From: CAIYRG01 sp964494505
GTDB lineage: Bacteria; Pseudomonadota; Alphaproteobacteria; Micropepsales; Micropepsaceae
Assembly: GCA_964494505.1 (NCBI GenBank)
Contig: CAZBRO010000018.1
Coordinates: 42,342-106,341, forward strand
DNA length: 64,000 nucleotides
Reading direction: 5' to 3'
The translations under genes and the position numbers were made by a program. Every line of letters begins with the position of its first letter. The first letter of the stretch is position 1. Under the pieces are notes generated by a model, which saw only the letters and a program-made list of their open reading frames with translations, had not been told where the DNA came from and searched no databases. Shown here one piece after another: positions 40,320 through 48,986 of the stretch.

Positions 40320-41315
40320 TCACCCGCCGGCAGCCGATTTGAGGGCAGCGACCGTCTCGGGCGGCTGGTTGAGTGCGGCCTTGATCCGCAGCTCGACCTG
40401 AGCGCCCGAAGACGGGTCGATGTCGAGATCGAGTTTCTTCGCTTCGGCGAGAAGGTCCGGGTCCTTCATCGCAGCATCCAGCGCCTCGCGTTCGGCGGCA
40501 AGCACCGGGGCCGGGATTCCCGGAGGCCCGGCGGTGAGCCGGCCGATTTCGGAAAGCGCTTCAACCAAGGTCAGAAGCCGCTTGCCGTGTTCGTCCTTCA
40601 CATAATCGCGGGCGCGCGGCACGCCGGGGAGCGACTTGGCGTCGCCGGAAAGCGCCAACGCGAAGAACCCATGGCCCTGCTTCACGAACTGCTCCATGGA
40701 TTCGGCCGTGCCAACTTCGGCCATGACCTCGTTCCGGAGCATGCTCATCTCGCCCTCGTTGCCGGTGAAACCCGGTATGATCTGGACGTTAAGATGCAAC
40801 GCATCGGCGAGAATCTTCGAGTCGTTGTAGGCCGCCGAGCCGACCCCCGCGGCGGCAAATTTGATCGGGGCTTTCGCCTTGATGATGTCGTCGATGGTTT
40901 TGTAGGGCGAGGTCTTGGACACCATCAGCGCGCGCGTATCGTCGGCGGCCTTGCCGATCCAACTGAATTTGGAGAGGTCGAACAGCACGCCATCGCGCTT
41001 GATCAGCTGATCGTAGATCAGACCGGTGTTGAACATGCCGATGGTGAGGCCATCAGGCTTGGCGGCGTAGATCGTGTTGGCGCCGACGATGTGTCCCGCG
41101 CCCGGCACGTTGCGCACCACTACGCGCGAGCCCGGCAGATGCTTCTGAAGATAGCGGGCAATCAGGCGGCCATAGGTATCGTAGCCGCCGCCCGGGCCGG
41201 TCGAGACGATGTAGGTGATCGTCTTGCCGCGGAACTGGTTCAAATCCGCTGCCGAGGCCGACACGGACCACACAAGCCCTACACCCATCACGGTCGCAAA
41301 CAGGTGTTTCAGCAT
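40320..41315 (-). CDS. tctC: Tripartite tricarboxylate transporter substrate-binding protein
   Basis: A 331-residue periplasmic binding protein of the Bug/TctC family. The signal peptide MLKHLFATVMGVGLVWSVSA is followed by ITYIVSTGPGGGYDTYGRLI, the family's ligand-binding loop, and VRNVPGAGHIVGANTIYAAK. The start is fixed by GGGAGG seven bases upstream. It captures a carboxylate (possibly aromatic) for TctAB. The neighbouring cupins and CoA enzymes suggest an aromatic or hydroxy acid rather than citrate (inference). Confidence 0.9.
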   Translation of the reverse strand: MLKHLFATVMGVGLVWSVSASAADLNQFRGKTITYIVSTGPGGGYDTYGRLIARYLQKHLPGSRVVVRNVPGAGHIVGANTIYAAKPDGLTIGMFNTGLIYDQLIKRDGVLFDLSKFSWIGKAADDTRALMVSKTSPYKTIDDIIKAKAPIKFAAAGVGSAAYNDSKILADALHLNVQIIPGFTGNEGEMSMLRNEVMAEVGTAESMEQFVKQGHGFFALALSGDAKSLPGVPRARDYVKDEHGKRLLTLVEALSEIGRLTAGPPGIPAPVLAAEREALDAAMKDPDLLAEAKKLDLDIDPSSGAQVELRIKAALNQPPETVAALKSAAGG

Positions 41316-41368
41316 CGCTTCCTCCCAACCTGATCGGATACTCGTTCCGGCATCCCGCGTCAGGCAGC

Positions 41369-41935
41369 TCAATACCCTTCGGCGTTCTCGATCTGCTCGT
41401 ACCAGTCGAAGCCCATCGCTTTCACAATGCGGCTGTTGATGACCACAATGCGCGCCTCGTTGTTGGGATCGCTGTTGAAGTGCTGATGCGTACAATAGGG
41501 CGGGATGTAGACGAAATCGCCCATCTTCCACTCGAAGCGCTTGGGCTCTTCGTCCCAGGAAAATTCCATTTCGTGATTGCAGTCGAAGCGCACATCCCAG
41601 TGCAGATCGTAGCCATTTCCTTCGATGACGTAGAACACTTCCTCCGACAGATGACGGTGCTTGCCGGTGGCTTTTCCGGGCGGAATGAACTGCTGATACA
41701 TGTCCAGACAGCATTCCTTGGTGTTCATGCGCTCGTTGATGATGTGCTTGATAAGGCCGTCGGGCGAGCGCTCGAGCGGCATCTGGCTGGCCTTCACGAC
41801 ATTCAGGCGTTCCTTGTACTGGTCACGGAACTCTTCGGAGGCCTTCAACGCCTGGCTGTAGAAGTCGACATATTCGACGGGCGCATGCGACTTGGCGATC
41901 TCAAGCGGATCGAGGGATTTGCTGATTTTGTTCAT
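41369..41935 (-). CDS. Cupin-domain protein
   Basis: A 188-residue cupin from ATG 41935 (MNKISKSLDPLEIAKSHAPV). A TTG start at 41956 overlapping the upstream stop is possible. Motif 1 includes GKHRHLSEEVFYVIEGNGYD and motif 2 YIPPYCTHQHFNSDPNNEAR, so metal His and Glu residues are present. It is related to, but distinct from, the adjacent 201-aa cupin and its paralogue at 32953. It ends close to tctC in a unit of probable organic-acid catabolism. Confidence 0.82.
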   Translation of the reverse strand: MNKISKSLDPLEIAKSHAPVEYVDFYSQALKASEEFRDQYKERLNVVKASQMPLERSPDGLIKHIINERMNTKECCLDMYQQFIPPGKATGKHRHLSEEVFYVIEGNGYDLHWDVRFDCNHEMEFSWDEEPKRFEWKMGDFVYIPPYCTHQHFNSDPNNEARIVVINSRIVKAMGFDWYEQIENAEGY

Positions 41936-41952
41936 CGTTGGACTGACGCCTT

Positions 41953-42558
41953 TCAAAGATCCTGCGGGGGCAGGTAATCGCGCTGCGCCTGGGTCTGAGC
42001 CTCTTTCGGGGGCCAGGCCGCGATCTTCTGGAAGATGAGGTGCATGAAGAGGAAAAGCGGCTTCGCTTTGGCGACGAGCACGATGGCCTCTTCATTGGGG
42101 TCGTCGTTCAGGTGCTGGTGCACGCAGGCGTTCTCGACGATCAGCGCGTCGCCAGCTTCCCAATCGAGGCGCCTCCCGTCGTGGACGTCGTGGCCCACCC
42201 CTTTGAGCACATAGAATACGGCGCTGTTCATGTGGCCGTGGCGCTGGCCATAGCCGCCCGGCGCGAAGCAATCGATATGGCATTCGATGGACTGAGCGAC
42301 CTTGGCGGAGCCCGGATTGATCACCTTCTTGCCGAAATTCTGCGGCCCGCCCTTCCATTTCAAATCCTGAGAGGAATAAACGCGGGGCTGGGTGAACAAC
42401 TCGTGGACCAGCTCGCCATAGGTGCCCTCGAGCGCGCGAACGAAGGTGCGCTTCTTCTGCCAGCGCTCCCAAATGACGGTTTCTTCGGTGCCGCTGTTGT
42501 GGCCGGGACCGGCCGTCCCCTTTTCCTGGACCGCCGCTACTGGTTCGCCTTCAGCCAA
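41953..42558 (-). CDS. Single-domain cupin protein (paralogue 2)
   Basis: A 201-residue cupin paralogous to 32953-33564. The proposed start is TTG at 42558, six bases after a perfect AGGAGG; the TTG six bases earlier abuts that site. Motifs are GQRHGHMNSAVFYVLKGVGH and VENACVHQHLNDDPNEEAIV. The N-terminus VIWERWQKKRTFVRALEGTY is shared with the paralogue. It is first in the run of cupin, cupin and TctCAB. Confidence 0.82.
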   Translation of the reverse strand: MAEGEPVAAVQEKGTAGPGHNSGTEETVIWERWQKKRTFVRALEGTYGELVHELFTQPRVYSSQDLKWKGGPQNFGKKVINPGSAKVAQSIECHIDCFAPGGYGQRHGHMNSAVFYVLKGVGHDVHDGRRLDWEAGDALIVENACVHQHLNDDPNEEAIVLVAKAKPLFLFMHLIFQKIAAWPPKEAQTQAQRDYLPPQDL

Positions 42559-42721
42559 TGACAACCTCCTGATCTGATTTATGATTTCGCGAAAATATCG
42601 CCGGACGGCGGTGGCGCAACCGGCTTTCCGAAAAGCCGTCCCATAGGCTTCCCGTTTCTGTCAAGGGTAGGCTCCGCATCGTGTACCAAACGCGCAATGC
42701 GCGGGGTCAATCCTGAGTGAT

Positions 42722-43486
42722 TCAGCTCTTAAGGAATTCGGCGAGGGCGTCCTGCGCCTCCTTGCCGCTACGGATCTCCGCGAGACGGCGTGCGGTCTCC
42801 CGGATCAGGTCCTCGTTCAGGGGCGCAATCCGAACATCTTCGATGAGGCTCTTTGCCGCCCGCTGAGCCTCACGTTTCCCGGCATGCAACTCGGCAGCGA
42901 GTTGGGCGGCCCTCGCGCCCAGATCGTCCAGATTGGCAACAGCATGAACCAGGCCCAGCCGTAACGCTTCGGTGGCATCGAAGCTCTCGGCCGACAGGAA
43001 ATAGCGCCGGCAGGCGCGCGGGCCCATGGCCGCAATCACATAGGGCGAGATGACCGCGGGAATAATGCCGAGCCGCACTTCGGAAAACCGGAAACTGGCA
43101 AGCTCGGAGGCGAGCACGACGTCGCAGGCCGCGACGAAGCCGACGCCCAGTCCAATGGCCGCACCTGGAACCACGGCGAGCGTCGGCACCGGCATCGTGT
43201 TGAGCCGATGCAGCAGCTTGGCCAGCACAAGCGCGTCCTGGTAATTCTTCTCGAACGGCGCCGAGGCGGTGTCCCTCATCGCCTTCAGATCGAGTCCGGC
43301 GCAGAACGTGCGGCCATTGCCCAAGAGCACCAACACACGCAGCTTCGGATCGTTTGCCAGCCACTCGAAGGCTTCCAACAAGGATTGAGCGAGGGCGGGG
43401 TCGATCGCATTGGCGCGGCTGGGCCGATTGATGGTGACCTGCGCGATGCCGGCCGTGTCCATCGTGACGTCGAGCGGTTCTTTCAT
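42722..43486 (-). CDS. Enoyl-CoA hydratase/isomerase family protein
   Basis: A 254-residue crotonase-fold protein. The oxyanion segments NGRTFCAGLDLKAM and VPGAAIGLGVGFVAACDVVLA are present. At the hydratase Glu positions the sequence reads EVRLGIIPAVISPYVIAAMG, so one acidic catalytic residue is kept and hydratase or isomerase activity is plausible. It acts on an acyl-CoA, in line with the acyl-adenylate ligase gene upstream. Palindromic repeats separate it from the amidohydrolase gene. Confidence 0.88.
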   Translation of the reverse strand: MKEPLDVTMDTAGIAQVTINRPSRANAIDPALAQSLLEAFEWLANDPKLRVLVLLGNGRTFCAGLDLKAMRDTASAPFEKNYQDALVLAKLLHRLNTMPVPTLAVVPGAAIGLGVGFVAACDVVLASELASFRFSEVRLGIIPAVISPYVIAAMGPRACRRYFLSAESFDATEALRLGLVHAVANLDDLGARAAQLAAELHAGKREAQRAAKSLIEDVRIAPLNEDLIRETARRLAEIRSGKEAQDALAEFLKS

Positions 43487-43509
43487 TGGTTGACGCCTTG
43501 GCTATGTCT

Positions 43510-43573
43510 CATGCTTCGAGAGGCTCAGCGAGGACTTCTGTTATTCTTCACCCTGAGCTTGTCGAAGGGTGAA
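43510..43573. repeat. Palindromic intergenic repeat
   Basis: The inverted repeat with arms TTCACCCT and AGGGTGAA around a GAGCTTGTCGA core (43548-43573) is the same family as the copies at 9574-9658. A degenerate copy (CATGCTTCGAGAGGCTCAG) precedes it. Confidence 0.75.
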
Positions 43574-43591
43574 CTGCAAAGGAAGACAAAA

Positions 43592-44431
43592 CTATAGCCC
43601 CAGAACCCGTTCCGCGTTGCCGTGGTAGAACTTTTCCAGGAAGGCATCGGAGAAGCCGAGCGCACCCCATTCCTGGAACAGCCGGTCATACGGGATGCTC
43701 GGGTAATCGCTCCCGAACATCATCTTGTCGGCGAGCCGTCCACGCATGTCTCGGATAATGGAGGGCGGCAGATATTTTGGGGCCCAGCCGGACATTTCCC
43801 AATAGACGTTGCCTTTGTGGAGGGCGACGGCTGTCGTCTCGTCGATCCAGGGGTAGCCGGGGTGGGCCATGATGATAGTGAGATTGGGGAAATCAGCCGC
43901 CAGCGCGTCAACCGATGATGGGTGCGCGTGGCGCGTCTTGGCGCCCATGCCGCCTGGCATCCCTGCCCCCATGCCGGTCATCCCGACATCGATCATCACA
44001 GGCGCGCCGAGTGCTGCGATCTCCTCGAACAACGGGTAGAATGCAGGGTCATCGACGGCGAAATGCTGCATGATGGGATGGAAGTGAAAGCCCAACATCT
44101 TCAGGTCTCCGATGGCGTGGCGGGCTTCTTCGATCGCGGACTCCCCCTTTGCCGGTTCGACCGCGGCCCACGCCTGCACGATGCATCTGTGCCGGCCGCG
44201 CACGGCCGCAACGTAATCGTTCGCACAGGGCGGCGTGCCAATCGTGGTCGAAAGATCGAGCGCGACCAGGCAGACATCGATGCCGGCCGCTTCGAATTCG
44301 GCGATGACGTCGCTCTCCAGCTTCGGCTTCCATTCGCGCTTCCAATATTTGGCAAGCGCGTCCACATAAGGACCCTGGCAATCGATCCATTCCTTGGTGC
44401 CCGGATAGGCGTGGAGATCGATCCTGCGCAT
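43592..44431 (-). CDS. Amidohydrolase, ACMSD/decarboxylase subfamily (2)
   Basis: A 279-residue Amidohydro_2 protein from MRRIDLHAYPGTKEWIDC; a GTG two codons upstream overlaps the ligase stop and is an alternative. Metal motifs are DLH at the N-terminus, FHFHPIMQHF, IIMAHPGYPWIDE and MFGSDYPSIPYD. The family decarboxylates aromatic acids (gamma-resorcylate type) or opens lactones. It directly follows the aryl-AMP ligase. Confidence 0.86.
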   Translation of the reverse strand: MRRIDLHAYPGTKEWIDCQGPYVDALAKYWKREWKPKLESDVIAEFEAAGIDVCLVALDLSTTIGTPPCANDYVAAVRGRHRCIVQAWAAVEPAKGESAIEEARHAIGDLKMLGFHFHPIMQHFAVDDPAFYPLFEEIAALGAPVMIDVGMTGMGAGMPGGMGAKTRHAHPSSVDALAADFPNLTIIMAHPGYPWIDETTAVALHKGNVYWEMSGWAPKYLPPSIIRDMRGRLADKMMFGSDYPSIPYDRLFQEWGALGFSDAFLEKFYHGNAERVLGL

Positions 44432-44433
44432 GG

Positions 44434-46092
44434 TCACACGCGTGCCGGGCGGGTGCGCGCGACCGCGCTGAGCGCCGCTATCTCGGAAAGCTTCTTCTTC
44501 GACACCTTGCCGAAATTCGAGAGCGGCAATTCATCCATCAAAAGCAACCGCTCGGGCAGTTTGATCTTCGCCATCTCCTTGGTTTCGAGGAACTGAACGA
44601 GTTCATCGAACGAGAGGGTTCGCCCCGGATGGAGCACGAGACACGCGCACATGCGCTCGCCCAGTTCCGCGTCGGGCACCGGCACGCAGGCAGCGTTCTG
44701 AACGGCAGGGTGCGAGAGAATCAGATTCTCGATTTCCTCCGCACTGATTTTCTCCCCGCCGCGATTGATGAGATCCTTCTTGCGACCTTCCACCATGTAG
44801 TTGCCGCTCGGATGCTGCCGCATCAGATCGCCGGAACGGTAGAAACCGTCGGACGTAAAAGCGCGCTTATTGTGTTCGGCCGCACCGTAATAGCCACGCA
44901 GCGTGTAAGGCCCGCGGCAACAGAACTCGCCCACCTCTCCGGTGGGCACGACGTTGTCGTCCTCGTCCAGCAGCATGATCTCGTCGTCGGGGCAGATAGG
45001 CCGGCCCACGGTTTCGAGCCGCACATCCTCAGGGTCGTCGAGCCGCACGAACATCAGCACACCCTCGGCCATGCCGAAATTCTCCTGCACGGTCACCGAG
45101 GGGATCAGTTCGTGCGTCTTGATGCGGATTTCCGGCTGCAGCCGCTGCCCGCCGCTCTGGATAACACGCAAAGAAGATAGGTCGTAACGCCCGATGCTCG
45201 AATCGTTGATCCAGCGGATCAGAAGAGCCGGAACGACATGGATGTGCGTGACTTGGTGCTGCTCGACCAAACGGAAAATATTTTCGGGTGAAACATCCGT
45301 GGACAGCACCACCTTCGCGCCCTTAAACACGAAGCCCTGAAGGCCCGGGCACGCGAGCGGTAGATTGTGCGAGATCGGCAGCACATCGAGCAGGACGGAA
45401 CTTTCCGTGATGCCGGTGGCCGACCCGGCCATCTTGGAATTGTAGACATAATCATTGTGCGTGCGCGGAATGAGCTTCGGTACGCCTGTCGTTCCGCCCG
45501 ACAACAGGAACAGCGCCGGGTCAGTGGGCTCGATTGCAATGCGCGAAAGGTCGGCCGGATCGCGCGTGGATTTGCGCGCGATCAGTTCGTCAAGCGAGAC
45601 GAAACCGTCCGGCGCTTCGCCGAGCACGATGCCGTTACTAAGCTGCGGCTGCTCTTTTCGAATACGGCGGACGAGGTCGCGGAAATCGAAATCGCGGTGC
45701 CTGTCCGGCATGACGCAGCCGACCGCGCCTGCGATCCGGACGAACTGGCTGATTTCGAGATAGCGGTGCGCCGGCAGCGCCATCACCGGAAGAACGCCGA
45801 TCTTCTGGAGCGCGACATAGAGGTAGACGAACTGAAGCCGGTTCGGCAGCTGCACCACAAGCCGATCGAGCGGCTTAAGTCCCAGGTCCAGCAGGTTTAG
45901 CGCGAGATTGGTGGCGCGGGCATCGATATCCGCATAGGTCGCCCGGACATCGCCGTCTATCACCGCGATGCGGTTCCCATAGCGGCGGCAATGATCCTCC
46001 CACACCGCTGCAATGGTGCGGTCTTCCCAATAGCCCTTGGCGCGGTATCGGGCCGCGAATTCAGGCGGGAAAGGAACGAACCCCGGGAGCAT
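44434..46092 (-). CDS. Aryl-acid AMP ligase (2,3-dihydroxybenzoate-AMP ligase-like)
   Basis: A 552-residue adenylate-forming enzyme of the EntE/DhbE branch. It opens MLPGFVPFPPEFAARYRAKG, typical of dihydroxybenzoate- and salicylate-activating ligases. Core motifs are LSGGTTGVPKLIPRTHNDY (A3), VQENFGMAEG (A5), GDLMRQHPSGNYMVEGRKKD (A7/A8) and the catalytic Lys in LSNFGKVSKKKL (A10). It activates an aromatic acid to an adenylate or CoA ester. No siderophore synthase is nearby, so a catabolic CoA-ligase role is more likely. Confidence 0.87.
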   Translation of the reverse strand: MLPGFVPFPPEFAARYRAKGYWEDRTIAAVWEDHCRRYGNRIAVIDGDVRATYADIDARATNLALNLLDLGLKPLDRLVVQLPNRLQFVYLYVALQKIGVLPVMALPAHRYLEISQFVRIAGAVGCVMPDRHRDFDFRDLVRRIRKEQPQLSNGIVLGEAPDGFVSLDELIARKSTRDPADLSRIAIEPTDPALFLLSGGTTGVPKLIPRTHNDYVYNSKMAGSATGITESSVLLDVLPISHNLPLACPGLQGFVFKGAKVVLSTDVSPENIFRLVEQHQVTHIHVVPALLIRWINDSSIGRYDLSSLRVIQSGGQRLQPEIRIKTHELIPSVTVQENFGMAEGVLMFVRLDDPEDVRLETVGRPICPDDEIMLLDEDDNVVPTGEVGEFCCRGPYTLRGYYGAAEHNKRAFTSDGFYRSGDLMRQHPSGNYMVEGRKKDLINRGGEKISAEEIENLILSHPAVQNAACVPVPDAELGERMCACLVLHPGRTLSFDELVQFLETKEMAKIKLPERLLLMDELPLSNFGKVSKKKLSEIAALSAVARTRPARV

Positions 46093-46857
46093 TCAGGTTG
46101 TGCTGGCGAAACCGCCGTCGACGACGACGATCTCGCCATTGACGAAGCGGTTGGACACAATCAGCGACAGCATCGTCTCCGCCACGTCGTCCGCGGTGAC
46201 ACAGCGGCCTAATGGCGTTGCCTTGGCACGGCGTTCCATCAATCGCTCGTAATTGTCGCCCAGCATGCGCTCCATCCAGTCGCCTTCCATCCAGCCTGGC
46301 GCCACTGCATTGACGCGAATGTCGGGGGCGAGCGCGCCGGCAAACTGCTTGGTCAGCGACACGATCGCGGCCTTGCTCGCGGCATAGGGCAAGGGCTGCG
46401 GCCCGGGACGCAAGCCCACGATACTTGCGGTGTTGACGATGCAGGGTTCAACACCGCGCCTCAGCAGCGGCACCGCGGCGCGCGTGACCAGGAACAGCCC
46501 GCGCACGTTCACCGCAAACACCCGGTCCCAGTCGGCGACGCTCACGGCTTCCAGGTCCTTGGGCGGCGTCGAAATCGTCGTGCCGGCATTGTTGACGAGG
46601 GCATCCAGACCGCCAAACGCCGCCTCCACCTGCCCCATCATGGCGCGGACTTGTGTGTCGTCGGAGACGTCGGCGCGGAGGAGCAGCACCCGAGCCCCAT
46701 CGCGGGCGGCCTCAGAGGCCACTTGGGCTGCCGCGTCCGCGCTGCTGTTGAAGTTCAGCGCCACGTCGAATCCGGCGCGAGCGAGATGCAGAACCGCCGC
46801 CCGGCCAATACCCGTCGCCCCGCCGGTCACCAGCGCCCGCTTGCGGCCCTGCGCCAT
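46093..46857 (-). CDS. SDR-family oxidoreductase
   Basis: A 254-residue short-chain dehydrogenase. TGGATGIGRAAVLHLARAG binds NAD(P), NNAG is present, the catalytic Ser lies in IVNTASIVG and the Tyr-Lys pair in PYAASKAAI. The stop abuts the ATG of the ligase, so the two are coupled. It is the first gene of the minus-strand cluster and is divergent from the dipeptidase over about 105 bp. It probably oxidises a hydroxy-acyl or dihydrodiol intermediate. Confidence 0.9.
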   Translation of the reverse strand: MAQGRKRALVTGGATGIGRAAVLHLARAGFDVALNFNSSADAAAQVASEAARDGARVLLLRADVSDDTQVRAMMGQVEAAFGGLDALVNNAGTTISTPPKDLEAVSVADWDRVFAVNVRGLFLVTRAAVPLLRRGVEPCIVNTASIVGLRPGPQPLPYAASKAAIVSLTKQFAGALAPDIRVNAVAPGWMEGDWMERMLGDNYERLMERRAKATPLGRCVTADDVAETMLSLIVSNRFVNGEIVVVDGGFASTT

Positions 46858-46962
46858 AAGCCGTTCCCCGATAAAGCAAAGTCGCGCCTACTTAAGCGAA
46901 TGACGGGGCGACTGCAAATCCGATAAGCTCGACGCGGCAAACCACAATTTTCGGGGCATTCC

Positions 46963-48186
46963 ATGACCGGCCGCGCGGCAATTTCGGCTCTGGCTTTTGC
47001 GGCATTTCTCTTCGCTGGACCGGCTTTTGCAGCGGATGCCCGCGACATCCACGAGCGTATTCTCACGCTCGATACCCATCTGGACACCCCGATGCACTTT
47101 TCCCGGCCCGGCTGGGACATCATGGATGCCCATACGGTCGAGACCGATGAATCCCAGGTCGACTATCCCCGCATGGTCAAGGGAGGGCTCGACGGCGGCT
47201 TCTTCGCCATTTACACGCCCCAAGGTCCCCGTACGCCCGAAGGGCTCGCGGCGGCGCGCGACGCAGGGCTGAAGCGCGGGCTCGAAATCCGCGAGATGGT
47301 GGCGCGACACTCCGATCGTTTCGCGCTCGCCCTTCGAGCCGACGACGCCGCCCGTATCGCCGCGTCCGGCAAGCGCATCGTCTTCATGAGCATGGAAAAC
47401 TGCTACCCGCTCGGAAGAGATCTGACGCTGCTCAAGACCTTCTACGAGATGGGGGTGCGCATGGCGGGGCCCGTCCATTTCACCAACAACGACCTCGGCG
47501 ATTCGTCCACCGACCCGAAAGGACCCGAATGGCACGGGCTTTCTCCGCTGGGGAAGCAATTCGTCGCCGAAGCCAATCGCCTGGGGATCATCCTGGACGC
47601 CTCGCATGCCTCCGACGACGTATTCGATCAGATGCTGGCGCTATCGGCGACCCCGATCATTCTCTCCCATTCCAGCATGCGGGCGGTTTTCAACCACCCG
47701 CGCAACATCGACGATGCCCGGCTGATGAAACTCGCGGCCAAGGGCGGGGTCGTCCAGATCAATTCCTACAGCGATTATCTGATCGACACGCCCAACATCC
47801 CGGCGCGGGAAAACGCGATCCGGGCGCTCGCACCGAAATACGGCCCCTTCCGGACGCTCGCGGGCGACAAGCTGAAGGCCTATCTGGCGGAGCGCCACGC
47901 GATAGAGGCCCAATATCCCCTGCCCCACGCCACTATGGACGATCTGATGGCGCATATGCTGCACGCGATCAAGCTCGTGGGCACGGACCACGTTGGGATC
48001 GGTCTCGATCTCGACGGCGGCGGCGGGGTCACCGGCATGGAGGACGTGGCCGGCATTCCGGAAATCAGTAAGCGGCTCCTCGCGGCGGGCTACACGGAGG
48101 CCGACCTGGCCAAGATCTGGGGCGGCAACGTGCTCCGCGTGATGCGCGAGGTCGAAGCCAAGGCCAAAGAACTGTCCCGCAAATAG
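46963..48186 (+). CDS. Membrane dipeptidase-type peptidase (M19), exported
   Basis: A 407-residue M19 dipeptidase with a signal peptide (MTGRAAISALAFAAFLFAGP, then AFAAD). Zinc ligands are in LDTHLDTPMHF near residue 40, the Glu bridge in FMSMENCYPL, and His residues in DASHASDDVF and SHSSMRAVFNHPRN. It hydrolyses dipeptides or beta-lactam-like amides in the periplasm. It appears monocistronic. Confidence 0.9.
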   Translation: MTGRAAISALAFAAFLFAGPAFAADARDIHERILTLDTHLDTPMHFSRPGWDIMDAHTVETDESQVDYPRMVKGGLDGGFFAIYTPQGPRTPEGLAAARDAGLKRGLEIREMVARHSDRFALALRADDAARIAASGKRIVFMSMENCYPLGRDLTLLKTFYEMGVRMAGPVHFTNNDLGDSSTDPKGPEWHGLSPLGKQFVAEANRLGIILDASHASDDVFDQMLALSATPIILSHSSMRAVFNHPRNIDDARLMKLAAKGGVVQINSYSDYLIDTPNIPARENAIRALAPKYGPFRTLAGDKLKAYLAERHAIEAQYPLPHATMDDLMAHMLHAIKLVGTDHVGIGLDLDGGGGVTGMEDVAGIPEISKRLLAAGYTEADLAKIWGGNVLRVMREVEAKAKELSRK

Positions 48187-48286
48187 AGGCGGGTTCCGGC
48201 GCATTTATTTCGCCGCGTGAACCTATTGGGCTGCAGAACGTAACCAAGAGGAGCGCGAGCGGCGCTTCCATCGGGACACAGCAGCC

Positions 48287-48739
48287 ATGAGCAAGATCGT
48301 CACGCCGGAGATCGAACCGTCATCGATCGAACTCGGCATCAATCCGGACAAGGTCTGCCACATCATCGCCAAGGCGCGTGTCTTCGATGCCAAAGAAGGC
48401 ATGTCCGATCCCGATTCAGGCTCGAATGCGTCCGACGACGGTATGACTGACGTGCTCGAGAACCTCCCCGACGAACTCGATGCGACAAGGCTGGAGCTGG
48501 TGGAATTCATCCGCGCGCTCGATGAGGATGAGCAGATCAACCTCGTGGCCCTCGCCTGGGTTGGGCGCGGCACCTACGACATCGGTGAATGGCGGGAGGC
48601 GATGAATGAGGCGCGCACCCAACATAACGCCCGCACGGCCGAATATCTGATGACGCTCCCGATGCTGGGCGATTATCTGGAGGAGGGGCTGTCCGTCCTG
48701 GGCGAGAGCTGCGAAGAATTCGACAAGGGGCGGATGTAG
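48287..48739 (+). CDS. DUF3775-family protein
   Basis: A 150-residue acidic protein with the DUF3775 pattern (CHIIAKARVFDAKEG at the start, ELVEFIRALDEDEQINLVAL then AWVGRGTYDIGEW in the middle). The family is common in alphaproteobacteria and has no known function. The gene is followed within 3 nt by an FNR/FixK-type box and the predicted small RNA. A weak EcfG-like motif precedes it but has two mismatches and is not annotated. Confidence 0.87.
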   Translation: MSKIVTPEIEPSSIELGINPDKVCHIIAKARVFDAKEGMSDPDSGSNASDDGMTDVLENLPDELDATRLELVEFIRALDEDEQINLVALAWVGRGTYDIGEWREAMNEARTQHNARTAEYLMTLPMLGDYLEEGLSVLGESCEEFDKGRM

Positions 48740-48741
48740 GA

Positions 48742-48755
48742 TTGATCAAGATCAA
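48742..48755 (+). promoter_or_regulatory. FNR/FixK-type box driving a small RNA
   Basis: TTGAT-CAAG-ATCAA, a perfect consensus palindrome. Its centre is 40.5-41.5 bases from the G-run at 48789, the spacing of a class II Crp/Fnr activator. A weak -10 (TGTAGC, 48775-48780) lies in place. Confidence 0.65.
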
Positions 48756-48788
48756 TGTGCAGGCACAAGGCTTCTGTAGCGTGAAATT

Positions 48789-48855
48789 GGGCAGTTTTCC
48801 TCCTTCCCGTTCTGCCCTACCTTGTGAGCCCCGGCCCCCGCCGGGGCTCTTTTTT
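48789..48855 (+). ncRNA. Predicted small RNA with anti-Shine-Dalgarno loop
   Basis: About 67 nt. A stem GGGCAG (48789-48794) / CTGCCC (48812-48817) presents a 17-nt loop containing CCTCCTTCCC, complementary to Shine-Dalgarno sequences. It is followed after a short spacer by a strong terminator (48826-48855). The exposed CU-rich loop is a hallmark of several alphaproteobacterial sRNA groups (the CCUCCUCCC-motif RNAs, alpha-r14-like). The box at -41 would make it oxygen-responsive. Confidence 0.6.
48826..48855 (+). terminator. Rho-independent terminator
   Basis: A ten-bp perfect GC-rich stem (48826-48835 with 48840-48849), a CCCC loop, then six T residues. It ends the predicted sRNA, and read-through from the DUF3775 gene. 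Confidence 0.92.
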
Positions 48856-48986
48856 GACCGGACCGAAGGTTAGCGCTTGGGGCTTCTCCCAAAAACCGGT
48901 TAATCATATCGACGTGACGGCCGTTTACGTGACGCCGGGCGGCCCCCTATCGCATTCGGCCGCTATTCAATTGAGAGGGAATCCTC

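Noticed and set aside
40984..41010. TTGATC...GATC stretch resembling an FNR box
   Set aside because: The half-sites do not have the N4 spacing, and it lies inside tctC.
44434..46857. Siderophore (enterobactin/bacillibactin-type) cluster from EntE-like and EntA-like genes
   Set aside because: No isochorismate synthase, isochorismatase or NRPS gene nearby; surroundings are catabolic.
48200..48286. EcfG-type promoter (TGAAC-N16-CGTA) before the DUF3775 gene
   Set aside because: Two mismatches to GGAAC-N16-CGTT; too weak to annotate.
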